Assembly: GCF_001431645.1 (NCBI RefSeq)
Contig: NZ_LLXU01000024.1
Location: 21,578 to 85,577, forward strand
DNA length: 64,000 nucleotides
Reading direction: 5' to 3'
From: Stenotrophomonas panacihumi
GTDB lineage: Bacteria > Pseudomonadota > Gammaproteobacteria > Xanthomonadales > Xanthomonadaceae
The notes beneath the pieces are model-generated. The model was not told the DNA's origin, made no database searches, and saw only the letters and a list, made by a program, of their open reading frames with translations. The position numbers and the translations under genes were made by a program. Each line of letters starts with the position of its first letter. Position 1 is the first letter of the stretch. Below, one piece after another: positions 21,836 to 29,571 of the stretch.

Positions 21836-22327
21836 ATGCAGCACGTCCATGCCCGCCACGAACGCATCCCCCGGCTGAGCCGTTTCGGCTGGCTGATGGG
21901 CCTGTATGCGGAGAACTACGTCCACCTGACCCGGCTGTTCGCCCCGGCCGACCTGGCCACCGGCAGCTACCTCTCCAGCGTCGGCGACGGCCTGGACCTG
22001 CGCCTGGAAGTGCTCGAGCGCCACCCCTACACGGTGGAGATGCGGCTGACCTACGACCTGTGCGACCCGGTCACCGGCGAGCCGGACCCTTCGGCGTACG
22101 TGCGCGTGTACCGCGACGCCCGCCAGGCCGAGACCACGCATTGCTATGTCGGCCGCCGCTGGCAGGACGTCATGGGCCTGTACCCGCCGCCGGACGAGCT
22201 CATCAACCACCGCATGCGGATGAACACCTTCCTCGGCAAGTGGCTGGAATACCTGGCCGAACGCGGCCACGGCGTGGCGCGCCTGCGCCCGGTCGAACCG
22301 GGCCTGGCCGCGCTGCAGGCCGGCTGA
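21836..22327 (+). CDS. DUF1249 family protein (YqiB-like)
   Basis: 163-residue soluble protein with the family pattern WLMGLYAENYVHLTRLF, then VEMRLTYDLCDPVTGEPDPSAYVRVYRDARQAE and MRMNTFLGKWLEYLAERGHG. In enterobacteria the homologue lies beside nudF and tolC-linked genes; here a Nudix gene follows 70 bases later, which echoes that linkage. Function unknown. Confidence 0.88.
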   Translation: MQHVHARHERIPRLSRFGWLMGLYAENYVHLTRLFAPADLATGSYLSSVGDGLDLRLEVLERHPYTVEMRLTYDLCDPVTGEPDPSAYVRVYRDARQAETTHCYVGRRWQDVMGLYPPPDELINHRMRMNTFLGKWLEYLAERGHGVARLRPVEPGLAALQAG

Positions 22328-22396
22328 GCCACCCCGGCGCGGCGCCGGCCCGGCGGCTTGGGTCATACTGCCGCCCTTTCGCCTGTTCGACCGCCC

Positions 22397-22882
22397 ATGC
22401 CTTACACCCCCATCGTCGCCACCCTCGGCTATGTGCTGTCCGCCGATGGCCGCCAGGTCCTGATGATCCACCGCAACGCCCGCCCCGGTGACCACCACCT
22501 GGGCAAGTACAACGGCCTGGGCGGGAAGGTCGAGCCGGAAGAGGACGTCATGGCCGGCATGCGCCGCGAGCTGCGCGAGGAGGCCGGCATCGAGTGCGAG
22601 TCGATGCAGCTGCGCGGCACGGTGAGCTGGCCGGGCTTCGGCAAGCACGGCGAGGATTGGCTGGGCTTCGTGTTCGTGATCGACCGCTACCGCGGCGACA
22701 CCCTGGCCTCCAATCCGGAAGGCACCCTGGAATGGGTGCCGCTGGACCGCCTGCACGAGCTGCCGATGTGGGAAGGCGACCGCCACTTCCTGCCGCTGGT
22801 GTTCGATGGCGACCCGCGTCCGTTCCACGGGGTGATGCCGTATCGCGATGGCCGCATGCAGTCCTGGTCGTTCTCGCGCTGA
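22397..22882 (+). CDS. Nudix hydrolase (8-oxo-dGTP diphosphatase-like)
   Basis: 161-residue cytosolic Nudix enzyme. The Nudix box is complete in GGKVEPEEDVMAGMRRELRE followed by EAGI, so the metal-binding Glu residues are present. The sequence resembles MutT/MTH1-like oxidised-purine diphosphatases (MIHRNARPGDHHLGKYNGLGG, LPMWEGDRHFLPLVF). Substrate is inferred from the family only. The ATG at 22397 gives a standard N-terminus; an in-frame ATG at 22358 would add 13 atypical residues. Confidence 0.85.
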   Translation: MPYTPIVATLGYVLSADGRQVLMIHRNARPGDHHLGKYNGLGGKVEPEEDVMAGMRRELREEAGIECESMQLRGTVSWPGFGKHGEDWLGFVFVIDRYRGDTLASNPEGTLEWVPLDRLHELPMWEGDRHFLPLVFDGDPRPFHGVMPYRDGRMQSWSFSR

Positions 22883-22937
22883 GCGCGGGCGGCGGGCGCC
22901 GGACGACGCGCCCCGCGGGTTTTGTCAACCGTTCAGA

Positions 22938-22972
22938 CTATCCACATGGGATGTGGACAACTGTTTGGATAA
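22938..22972. promoter_or_regulatory. Cluster of three DnaA-box-like 9-mers
   Basis: CTATCCACA (22938-22946, + strand), TGTGGACAA (22952-22960, i.e. TTGTCCACA on the minus strand) and TTTGGATAA (22964-22972, i.e. TTATCCAAA on the minus strand) each differ at one base from TTATCCACA. They lie in an unusually AT-rich 169-base gap that also holds T-rich tracts at 23032-23049. The first two also form a small hairpin. Function is unproven. Confidence 0.35.
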
Positions 22973-23051
22973 TCGCCGGCAGCCCCCGGCCCGCCTGGCT
23001 GTCAAGTAGCTTGGCGAATAATTGGCCACGCTTTTTTCACTTTTTTTCACG

Positions 23052-23810
23052 TCATTGCGCGGTCCATCCGCCGTCGATCGCCAGCGTCTGCCCGGTGATG
23101 TTGCGGGCCGACGGCGAGGACAGGAACGCGATGGTCCCGGCCAGTTCGTCGTACTCGATGAAGCGCCCCTTCGGCATCGGCGCCAGCATCACCTTGTCGA
23201 CCACCTCCGCTTCCGGGATGCCGCGCGACTTGGCCTGGTCGGCGATCTGCCTGTCCACCAGCGGCGTCTTGACGTAGCTGGGGCACAGCGTGTTGATGGT
23301 GATGTCGTCGTGCGCGGTCTCCAGCGCCAGCACCTTGGAGAAACCGACCAGGCCGTGCTTGGCCGCCACGTAGGCGCTCTTGTAGGGGCTGGCCACCAGC
23401 GAATGGATGCTGCCGATGTTGACGATGCGCCCGAAGCCGCGCTCGCGCATGCCCGGCAGCACCGCCCGGGTGAGCCGCGCCACGCCGGTGAGCATCACCT
23501 GCACGAGCAGGTCCCAGCGCTCCATCGGGAAGGTTTCCAGCGGCGAGACATATTGCAGCCCGGCGTTGTTGACCAGCACGTCGGGCCCGCGCGCGAGCCG
23601 GCCGAGTGCCTCGGCCACGCTGGCCTCGGAAGTGACGTCCAGCGCCAGCGCCTGGGCCGAGCCGCCGTCGGCGCGGATCGCCGCGGCGACCGCCTCTGCG
23701 GCGGCGAGATCCAGGTCGCTGGCGATGATGTGGCGGCCGGTGCCGGCCAGCTCGGCGGCGATGCCCGCGCCGATGCCGCTGCCGGCGCCGGTGATCAGGA
23801 CGTGGTGCAT
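23052..23810 (-). CDS. D-3-hydroxybutyrate dehydrogenase (SDR family)
   Basis: NAD(P)-binding short-chain dehydrogenase of 252 residues: glycine motif ITGAGSGIGAGIA, NNAG at LVNNAGLQYVSPLE, and the catalytic Ser/Tyr/Lys set in INIGSIHSLVASPYKSAYVAAKH. The stretches LQYVSPLETFP, TLCPSYVKTPLVD and IPEAEVV with PMPKGRFIE are typical of 3-hydroxybutyrate dehydrogenases, which turn PHB-derived D-3-hydroxybutyrate into acetoacetate. Nearness to phaE-phaC on the other strand supports a role in PHB mobilisation. Confidence 0.85.
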   Translation of the reverse strand: MHHVLITGAGSGIGAGIAAELAGTGRHIIASDLDLAAAEAVAAAIRADGGSAQALALDVTSEASVAEALGRLARGPDVLVNNAGLQYVSPLETFPMERWDLLVQVMLTGVARLTRAVLPGMRERGFGRIVNIGSIHSLVASPYKSAYVAAKHGLVGFSKVLALETAHDDITINTLCPSYVKTPLVDRQIADQAKSRGIPEAEVVDKVMLAPMPKGRFIEYDELAGTIAFLSSPSARNITGQTLAIDGGWTAQ

Positions 23811-23913
23811 GCGGGTCTCCTGTAGGGGAAGGGCTGGGGAGGGGAAGGGGAGAGCCGTCGCCGCGGCGCGCCGGTCGCGCTAACCTGTGCATCGGCCTCC
23901 GTCCCGAGTTTGC

Positions 23914-24528
23914 ATGAAACGCCATTTCTCGATGTTGCGCGACTTCCAGCTGGCCGACTGGTTCACCCTGGCCAACGCGTTCTGCGGCACCGGCGCGATC
24001 TTCGCGGCGATGCGCTTCCTGCAGGACGGGCATCGCGGCGACCTGCTGTTCGGCATGGCGCTGATCCCGCTGGCCTTCATCTTCGACGCGCTCGACGGCC
24101 GCGTGGCCCGCTGGCGCAAATCCTCTTCCACGCTGGGCCGCGAGCTGGACTCGCTGGCCGATGTCATCTCCTTCGGCGTGGCCCCGGCCGCGCTGGGCTA
24201 CGCCTGCGGCCTGCAGGGCGGCTGGGACTGGCTGGTGCTGAGCTACTTCGTGTGCTGCGGCGTGAGCCGCCTGGCGCGCTACAACGTCACCGCGGTGGAA
24301 CTCTCCGGCGAGGACGACAAGGTCAAGTACTTCGAGGGCACGCCGATCCCGACCAGCCTGCTGCTGGTGATCGTGCTGGTGGTGGCCGCCGCCAGCGGCC
24401 GCATCGGCGATGCGCTGTGGTGGGGCGAATGGCGCCTGGGGCCGTGGCTGCTGCACCCGCTGGTGCTGCTGTACGCCCTCTCCGGCTCGCTGATGATCAG
24501 CAAGACCCTGCACATTCCCAAGCCGTGA
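23914..24528 (+). CDS. pssA: CDP-diacylglycerol-serine O-phosphatidyltransferase family protein
   Basis: Membrane CDP-alcohol phosphatidyltransferase, about 204 residues with six or so helices. The catalytic motif DG-x2-AR-x8-G-x3-D-x3-D is complete in FDALDGRVARWRKSSSTLG followed by RELDSLADVISFG. Together with ADWFTLANAFCGTGAIF this points to phosphatidylserine synthase of the Bacillus/Helicobacter type, the first step to phosphatidylethanolamine. The ATG at 23914 is chosen because MKRHFSMLRDFQ leads directly into the first helix. Upstream of phaE by 41 bases; whether this is functional linkage or chance is unknown. Confidence 0.85.
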   Translation: MKRHFSMLRDFQLADWFTLANAFCGTGAIFAAMRFLQDGHRGDLLFGMALIPLAFIFDALDGRVARWRKSSSTLGRELDSLADVISFGVAPAALGYACGLQGGWDWLVLSYFVCCGVSRLARYNVTAVELSGEDDKVKYFEGTPIPTSLLLVIVLVVAAASGRIGDALWWGEWRLGPWLLHPLVLLYALSGSLMISKTLHIPKP

Positions 24529-24569
24529 CGCGTGCGGCACGATGACCGCCACGCGACGAGGAGAACCGC

Positions 24570-25721
24570 ATGACCGCCCACGGTGACGATCCCACCCGCG
24601 ATGCCGAGGCGCAGGCGCGCCGCTACTGGGAGGCGTGGCAGCAGGCCATGCAGCACGGTGCGGCCGCGCCCGTCGGCGGCAGTGCCGCGCCTGCCGGGGA
24701 AGACCCGGCGGCCGCCGGCTGGTCGCAGGCGCTGGGCTGGTGGCGCACGCTGCTGGGCGAAGGCGTCCCGGCCGACGCCCAGGGGCCGGTGGACCGCGCC
24801 AGCCAGCAGGCCGGCGATTGGCTCGGGATGATGCGCGACGTCGCCGCGCGTTTCGCCGGCCGCGACACCAGCAGTGCCGAAGTGGCCGGCGCGTGGCGCG
24901 AAGCCGTGCAAGGCCAGGGCGACGACATGCTGCAGTGGGTGCTGGGCGCAATGCGCGGCGGCACCGCCGGCGGCTTCGACCCGTGGCTGCAGCAGGCCGC
25001 GCAGACGCTGGAGCAGTGGCGCCGCGACAGCGCGCCGTGGCTGGACATGCCGGCGATGGGACTGGGCCGCAACCACCAGTCGCGCTGGCAGGCGCTGGTG
25101 CGGCTGCAGCAGGACTACCAGGCGCAGTCGCAGGCGTACCTGCAGCAGCTGCGTGCCGCGCTGGAGCAGGCGTTCGACCGCTTCGAAGCCAAGCTGGCCG
25201 AGCACGAGCAGCTCGGCAGCCAGCTCACCAGCGCGCGGGCGATGTTCGACCTGTGGATCGAGGCGGCCGAGGAGGCCTACAACGCGATCGCGCTGTCGGA
25301 CGAGTTCCGCGAGATCTACGGCGCGTTCGCCAATGCGCACATGCGCCTGCGTGGCGCGTTGCAGGAAGAGGTGGAGCAGATCGCCAGCCAGTACGGCATG
25401 CCGACCCGCTCGGAGATGGATGCCGCGCACAAGCGCATCGCCGAACTGGAGCGCACGGTGCGCCGGCTGGTCGCGGCGATGGGCGAGGGCGCCTCGCGCG
25501 CCGCGCCGACGCGCGCGGAGTCGGTGAGGAAGCCTGCATCGCCGGCGCCCACGAAGAAGGCGCCTGCGAAGAAGGCCGCCGTCAAGAAGGCCGCCGCCAA
25601 GAAGGCCGCCGCCAAGAAGGCGCCCGCGAAGAAAGCACCCGCGAAGAAGGCACCCGCGAAGAAGGCACCCGCCAAAGCAGCCGCCCGCAAATCCGCGCCG
25701 GCGAAGAGGACGCGTCGATGA
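24570..25721 (+). CDS. phaE: Class III poly(R)-hydroxyalkanoate synthase subunit PhaE with Lys/Ala-rich tail
   Basis: 383-residue subunit required by class III PHA synthase PhaC. The first about 310 residues are alpha-helical and Trp/Gln-rich, with the PhaE segment FDLWIEAAEEAYNAIALSDEF and a terminal coiled coil (AAHKRIAELERTVRRLVAAM). Residues from about 325 form a highly basic low-complexity tail of KKAPA/KKAAA pentads, like histone H1 and the nucleoid-binding tails of PhaF-type phasins. AGGAG precedes the ATG; the stop overlaps phaC as ATGA. The tail is seen directly; DNA binding is inference. Confidence 0.9.
   Translation: MTAHGDDPTRDAEAQARRYWEAWQQAMQHGAAAPVGGSAAPAGEDPAAAGWSQALGWWRTLLGEGVPADAQGPVDRASQQAGDWLGMMRDVAARFAGRDTSSAEVAGAWREAVQGQGDDMLQWVLGAMRGGTAGGFDPWLQQAAQTLEQWRRDSAPWLDMPAMGLGRNHQSRWQALVRLQQDYQAQSQAYLQQLRAALEQAFDRFEAKLAEHEQLGSQLTSARAMFDLWIEAAEEAYNAIALSDEFREIYGAFANAHMRLRGALQEEVEQIASQYGMPTRSEMDAAHKRIAELERTVRRLVAAMGEGASRAAPTRAESVRKPASPAPTKKAPAKKAAVKKAAAKKAAAKKAPAKKAPAKKAPAKKAPAKAAARKSAPAKRTRR
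25554..25673 (+). repeat. 15-bp tandem repeat in phaE
   Basis: Eight consecutive 15-base units of the form AAG-AAG-GCx-xCC-GCx encode KKA(P/A)(A/V) pentads. Units differ mainly at third positions, so the array is drifting but still in frame. Copy number could vary between strains by slippage. Confidence 0.85.
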
Positions 25722-26791
25722 AAGGCCCGCTGGGTTTCAGCGCCGACGACCTGCTGCAGGAAAGCCTCGCCTTCCAGCGCAAGCTCGCCGAGGGCCTGAA
25801 GGTGTTGCCGGGCGTGGAGGCGGTGGACTACGGCGCCACCGCGCGCCAGGAAGTGTGGCGCGACGGCCGCGTGGTGCTCTACCGCTTCGTCGGCGACAAG
25901 CCGCCGACCGCGCGCGTGCCGCTGCTGATCGTCTACGCGCTGGTCAACCGCCCGTACATGGTGGACCTGCAGGCCGACCGCTCGCTGGTGCGCGGCCTGC
26001 TCGCGCAGGGCGAGGACGTCTACGTGCTCGACTGGGGCTACCCGGATCGCTCCGAGCGCTACCTCACGCTGGAGGACTACCTGCTGCGCTTCCTCGACGG
26101 CGCCGTGGACGCGCTGCGGCGCGAGGCCGGCGTGCCGGCCATCGACGTGCTCGGCGTGTGCCAGGGCGGCACGTTCTCGCTGTGCTACGCCGCGCTGCGT
26201 CCGCACAAGCTGCGCAACCTGGTGACCATGGTGACGCCGGTGGATTTCCACACCCCGGACAACATGCTCTCCAGCTGGGCACGCACGCTGGACGTGGACC
26301 TGCTGGTGGACACCGTCGGCAACATCCCCGCCGACCTGATGAATGCCAGTTACCTGATGCTCAAGCCGTTCCGGCTCAACCTGCAGAAGTACGTCGGGCT
26401 GCTCGACATCCTCGACGACAAGCAGGCGCTGGAAGATTTCCTGCGCATGGAAAAGTGGATCTTCGATTCACCGGACCTGGCCGGCGAGGCGTTCCGCGAG
26501 TTCGTCAAGCAGTTCTACCAGCGCAACGGGCTGGTGGAGGGCGGCATCGAGATCGGCGGCGAAGCGGTGGACCTGGCGGCGGTGGACATGCCGCTGCTCA
26601 ACATCTACGCCGAGCAGGACCACCTCGTCCCGCCGGCGGCCTCGCGTGCCCTGGCCGGACGCACCGGCAGCCAGGATTACAGCGAACTGGGTTTTCGCGG
26701 CGGGCACATCGGCATCTACGTCTCCGGCCGCGCGCAGCGCGAAGTGCCGGTGGCGATCCATCGCTGGCTGCGCGAGCGCGATGCGGGCTGA
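25718..26791 (+). CDS. phaC: Class III poly(R)-hydroxyalkanoate synthase subunit PhaC
   Basis: Alpha/beta-hydrolase-fold polymerase that links (R)-3-hydroxyacyl-CoA into PHB on the granule surface. At 357 residues it has the short class III length. The lipase-like box GVCQGG supplies the nucleophile Cys at about residue 148; YAEQDHLVPP and GGHIGIYVSG carry the catalytic Asp and His. The start ATG is nested in the phaE stop (ATGA), ensuring coupled synthesis of the PhaE-PhaC complex. No phaA, phaB or phasin gene is in the window. Confidence 0.95.
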   Translation: MKGPLGFSADDLLQESLAFQRKLAEGLKVLPGVEAVDYGATARQEVWRDGRVVLYRFVGDKPPTARVPLLIVYALVNRPYMVDLQADRSLVRGLLAQGEDVYVLDWGYPDRSERYLTLEDYLLRFLDGAVDALRREAGVPAIDVLGVCQGGTFSLCYAALRPHKLRNLVTMVTPVDFHTPDNMLSSWARTLDVDLLVDTVGNIPADLMNASYLMLKPFRLNLQKYVGLLDILDDKQALEDFLRMEKWIFDSPDLAGEAFREFVKQFYQRNGLVEGGIEIGGEAVDLAAVDMPLLNIYAEQDHLVPPAASRALAGRTGSQDYSELGFRGGHIGIYVSGRAQREVPVAIHRWLRERDAG

Positions 26792-27155
26792 AGCGCTCGC
26801 GCTCTTCCTGCTGCTGGGCGGCATCGCCCCCGTGGCCGCGGCAGCCCCTGCCGATGCCGATGCCGGCATCCACGCACTGATCGACGCACTGGCCACTTCG
26901 CCGTGCAAGTTCCAGCGCAACGGCAGCTGGTACGACGGCGCACGCGCCGCCGCCCACCTGCAGCGCAAGTACGACTACCTGCGACAGCGCGACCAGGCCG
27001 GTACGCCGGAGCAGTTCATCGAGCGCGCGGCCAGCCGCAGCAGCGTCAGCGGGCGCGCCTATCGCGTCGCCTGCCCGGGGCAACCCGAACAAGACGCCGC
27101 CGCGTGGTTCCAGCAGCAACTGCAGGCTCAGCGCCGTCACCGCGCGGGCACCTGA
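26781..27155 (+). CDS. Secreted DUF5329-like protein
   Basis: 124 residues with a signal peptide (ALALFLLLGGIAPVAAAAP) and a short mature domain containing CKFQRNGSWYDGARAAAHLQ, RKYDYL and an SGRAYRVACPG segment with a second Cys, a pattern I associate with the DUF5329 family. Periplasmic, function unknown. Its ATG lies inside the 3' end of phaC (11-base overlap), so it is probably co-transcribed with the PHA synthase genes. Confidence 0.75.
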   Translation: MRAEALALFLLLGGIAPVAAAAPADADAGIHALIDALATSPCKFQRNGSWYDGARAAAHLQRKYDYLRQRDQAGTPEQFIERAASRSSVSGRAYRVACPGQPEQDAAAWFQQQLQAQRRHRAGT

Positions 27156-27196
27156 AGCCGGCTATATTGGCGGCATCCCGATCCAGGAGCCGTTGC

Positions 27197-27400
27197 ATGA
27201 GCACCCCGCCGCGCACGCTGTCCCGTTCGCTCAACGACCGCATGATCGCCGGCGTCATCGGCGGCATCGCGCATCGTTTCGGCTGGAGCTCGACCCTGCT
27301 GCGGGTGATCTACGTGATCGTCTCGATCGCCTCGGCCGCTTTCCCGGGCCTGCTGGTCTACCTGCTGCTGTGGCTGCTGATCCCCAACGAGGCCGATTGA
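27197..27400 (+). CDS. PspC domain protein
   Basis: 67-residue membrane protein consisting almost only of a PspC domain: LSRSLNDRMIAGVIGGIAHRF, GWSSTLLRVIYVIVS and a second helix ending VYLLLWLLIPNEAD. PspC proteins take part in envelope-stress signalling, but no other psp genes are nearby, so this is a stand-alone member. It has CAGGAGCC ahead of the ATG. The stop overlaps the next start as TTGA. Confidence 0.85.
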   Translation: MSTPPRTLSRSLNDRMIAGVIGGIAHRFGWSSTLLRVIYVIVSIASAAFPGLLVYLLLWLLIPNEAD

Positions 27401-27897
27401 CCGCGCGGCTCGCCCTGCCGGCGCTGCGCCTCGCGCAGCTGCTTGGCATGGCGTGGACGCTGCCCAATACGCTGGTCGGCCTGTCCGCCGGCCTGGCCGG
27501 GATGGCCGCCGGCGCCCGCCCGCGCTGGCACGCGCGTGAACTGGCGCTGGTCGTCGAACACTGGCCCTGGGGGCCGGGCGGGGCGATGACGCTGGGCAAC
27601 GTGATCCTGCTCAAGGGCGAATCGCTGGACGTGGCCTGCTTCACCTACGAGCACCAGGCCGGCCGCGAGCATCACCCGCCGGTGCGGCTGGGCGACCACG
27701 AGCGCGCGCACGTCTACCAGTACCTGCTGCTCGGCCCGCTGTTCCTGCCGGTATACCTGCTGTGCGGCGGCATCAGCGTGCGCAACCCGTTCGAGCGCGC
27801 CGCCGACCACTACGCGCTGCACGGGCACGGCTGGTTCCCGTGGCGGCGCCGCGCTCAGTCGAGCCGGCCGAAGCCGAACAGCGCCGCCAACGGGTGA
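27397..27897 (+). CDS. Uncharacterised membrane-associated protein with HERAH motif
   Basis: About 166 residues. Hydrophobic N-terminal segment (LGMAWTLPNTLVGLSAGLAGMA), a central region WGPGGAMTLGNVILLK, then GDHERAHVYQYLLLGPLFLP, which resembles the HExxH-type zinc-peptidase helix only in part (HERAH followed by Gln-Tyr), and a final Arg/Pro-rich tail. I cannot name a family with confidence. The start is taken as TTG at 27397, overlapping the PspC stop; ATG 27448 is an alternative. Its last 43 bases overlap the convergent oxidoreductase gene. Confidence 0.65.
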   Translation: MTARLALPALRLAQLLGMAWTLPNTLVGLSAGLAGMAAGARPRWHARELALVVEHWPWGPGGAMTLGNVILLKGESLDVACFTYEHQAGREHHPPVRLGDHERAHVYQYLLLGPLFLPVYLLCGGISVRNPFERAADHYALHGHGWFPWRRRAQSSRPKPNSAANG

Positions 27898-29066
27898 GCG
27901 CGGCGCTCGATCACCGCCCGCAGCAATCCCGCGCCGAGCATGCTGTAGGTGATGCCGTTGCCACCGTAGGCCATCGCGAATAGCACGCGCGCGCCGTGTT
28001 CGGCATGCGCGCCGAAGAAGGGCAGGCCGTCGGCGGTCTCGGCAAACGTGCCGCCCCACGCGAACACCGGGCGCAGCCGCAGGTCCGGCATGGCGCGGGC
28101 GATCTTGCGCTGGAGGGTGTTCGCCTTGGCGAGCACGCGACGGTCGCGGCGGGCGGGCAGGTCGATATCGTCGTCCTCGCCGCCGGCGATCACCCGACCA
28201 TCCGCGGTGCCACGCAGGTAAAGGTAGGGGCGGGCGGTCTCCCACATCATCGTGTGGCGTAGCGCGCCGGCTTCCTCGTCGCGCAGCGGGTCGGTGACGA
28301 AGGCGTAGCTGCTGCGGTTGCGCGCCACGCGCTGGCGCAGCCATTGCTGCCCCGCGTAGCCGGCGGCCACCACCACATGGCCCGCCCGCACCTGCGCGCC
28401 GTCTTCGGTGCGCAGCACCACGCCGCGGGTGGTGGGGGCGACGTCCACCACCGCGGTGCGGTCGTGCACCGCCGCGCCGGCGCGCTGGCAGGCCATGAGC
28501 AGGCGGTAGGTCATGCGGTAGGGGTCCACCCGCGCCGCCTGCCGGCTGAGCAGGGCCCCGGGCGCGCGCACGCCGTAGTCCTGCCATAGCGCCGCGGACT
28601 CCAGCCACTCGAGTTCCAGGCCGATGTCGCGGCGGGCGCGCAGTTCCTCGCGCAAGGCCGGCAGGTCGCGGCGGCGGCTGGCGTAGTAGAGGCTGTCGTT
28701 GCGTCGGAAATCCACCTGGCCGAGCGTGCGGGCGCGTTCGTGCAGCAGGTCGATGGCTTCGGCGCAGGCCAGGTAGGCGAGGCCGGCTTTTTCCTTGCCG
28801 TAGCGTCGCGCCAGATCCACCAGCGGCGTATCGATCTCGTATTGCAGCAGGGCCGTGCTGGCCGAGGTGCTGCCCCAGCCGATTTCGCGCTGCTCCAGCA
28901 CCGCCACCTCGTGCCCGTGCGCGACCAGTTCGTCGGCGATCAGCGCCCCGGTGATGCCCCCGCCGATCACCGCCACGTCGCAGCGGATGTCTTCTTCCAG
29001 CCGCGGGAACGCATGCATCAACCCGTTGCGGATCGACCAGAAGGGATAGCCGCTTTTGAGATCCAT
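27855..29066 (-). CDS. FAD-dependent oxidoreductase (DAO family)
   Basis: 403-residue flavoprotein of the D-amino-acid oxidase/glycine oxidase/OrdL group. The dinucleotide-binding motif is VAVIGGGITGALIADELVAHG near residue 31, with the covalent or FAD-contact stretch GWGSTSASTALLQYEID, and a C-terminal ATP/FAD motif MAYGGNGITYSMLGAGLLR. Members oxidise primary or secondary amines; the substrate cannot be inferred. It is antisense-overlapping by 43 bases with the preceding membrane-protein gene and stands alone on the minus strand. Confidence 0.85.
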   Translation of the reverse strand: MDLKSGYPFWSIRNGLMHAFPRLEEDIRCDVAVIGGGITGALIADELVAHGHEVAVLEQREIGWGSTSASTALLQYEIDTPLVDLARRYGKEKAGLAYLACAEAIDLLHERARTLGQVDFRRNDSLYYASRRRDLPALREELRARRDIGLELEWLESAALWQDYGVRAPGALLSRQAARVDPYRMTYRLLMACQRAGAAVHDRTAVVDVAPTTRGVVLRTEDGAQVRAGHVVVAAGYAGQQWLRQRVARNRSSYAFVTDPLRDEEAGALRHTMMWETARPYLYLRGTADGRVIAGGEDDDIDLPARRDRRVLAKANTLQRKIARAMPDLRLRPVFAWGGTFAETADGLPFFGAHAEHGARVLFAMAYGGNGITYSMLGAGLLRAVIERRAHPLAALFGFGRLD

Positions 29067-29250
29067 GCCTCACCGCTGTCGGAAACGAACCGGTGATCTA
29101 GCGAGCAGCGAGTTAAGAAATAGTGAGTTGCGGAGCCTTCATGTGAAGTCATCGAACCGCAAACAGCTGGCGTTAACTTGGGTGAGAAGGCCCTAACACG
29201 CACCTGCGTAAGCTGCGCGCCGGTTCAAGCATCACGCAACAAGGTGAAAC

Positions 29251-29472
29251 ATGTCGATCCTCCTCTATGTCGGTGGCAGCAAGGATGGCGAGAAGGGCCT
29301 GGTGCCCTACGGCTTCAGCCGCTCGATGGCGATGACCGAGGAAGGCCCGGAGTTCTACGTGGAACGCACGCTGTCGCTGGAGCGCGTCGGGAAGGTGCGG
29401 GTCATGGCGTTGGAATCGCTGCAGGACACCTGGGTGGCCGAGCGCCTGGCCGACCACTACGCCCGGGCCTGA
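29251..29472 (+). CDS. Small hypothetical protein
   Basis: 73 residues, soluble and acidic, beginning MSILLYVGGSKDGEKGLVPY. AAGGTG lies 6 bases before the ATG, a good ribosome-binding site, and codon use is GC-rich like the genome, so I regard it as real. No family recognised. It stands alone between the divergent oxidoreductase and tex; the 184 bases upstream show no clear promoter or hairpin. Confidence 0.6.
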   Translation: MSILLYVGGSKDGEKGLVPYGFSRSMAMTEEGPEFYVERTLSLERVGKVRVMALESLQDTWVAERLADHYARA

Positions 29473-29571
29473 AACGCACCGCGCCCGGGCCGGTGCTGTC
29501 AACGGGTTTCCGTGCCGGGCGGGCGCTGCCAGAATGCCGCCTCCCGTTGCCGCCGCAGTACCGTTGACCGC

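Noticed and set aside
22938..23051. Chromosomal replication origin
   Set aside because: DnaA-box-like sites and AT-rich tracts are present, but none of the usual origin neighbours (dnaA, dnaN, rpmH, gidA, parAB) is nearby, and three imperfect boxes are too few.
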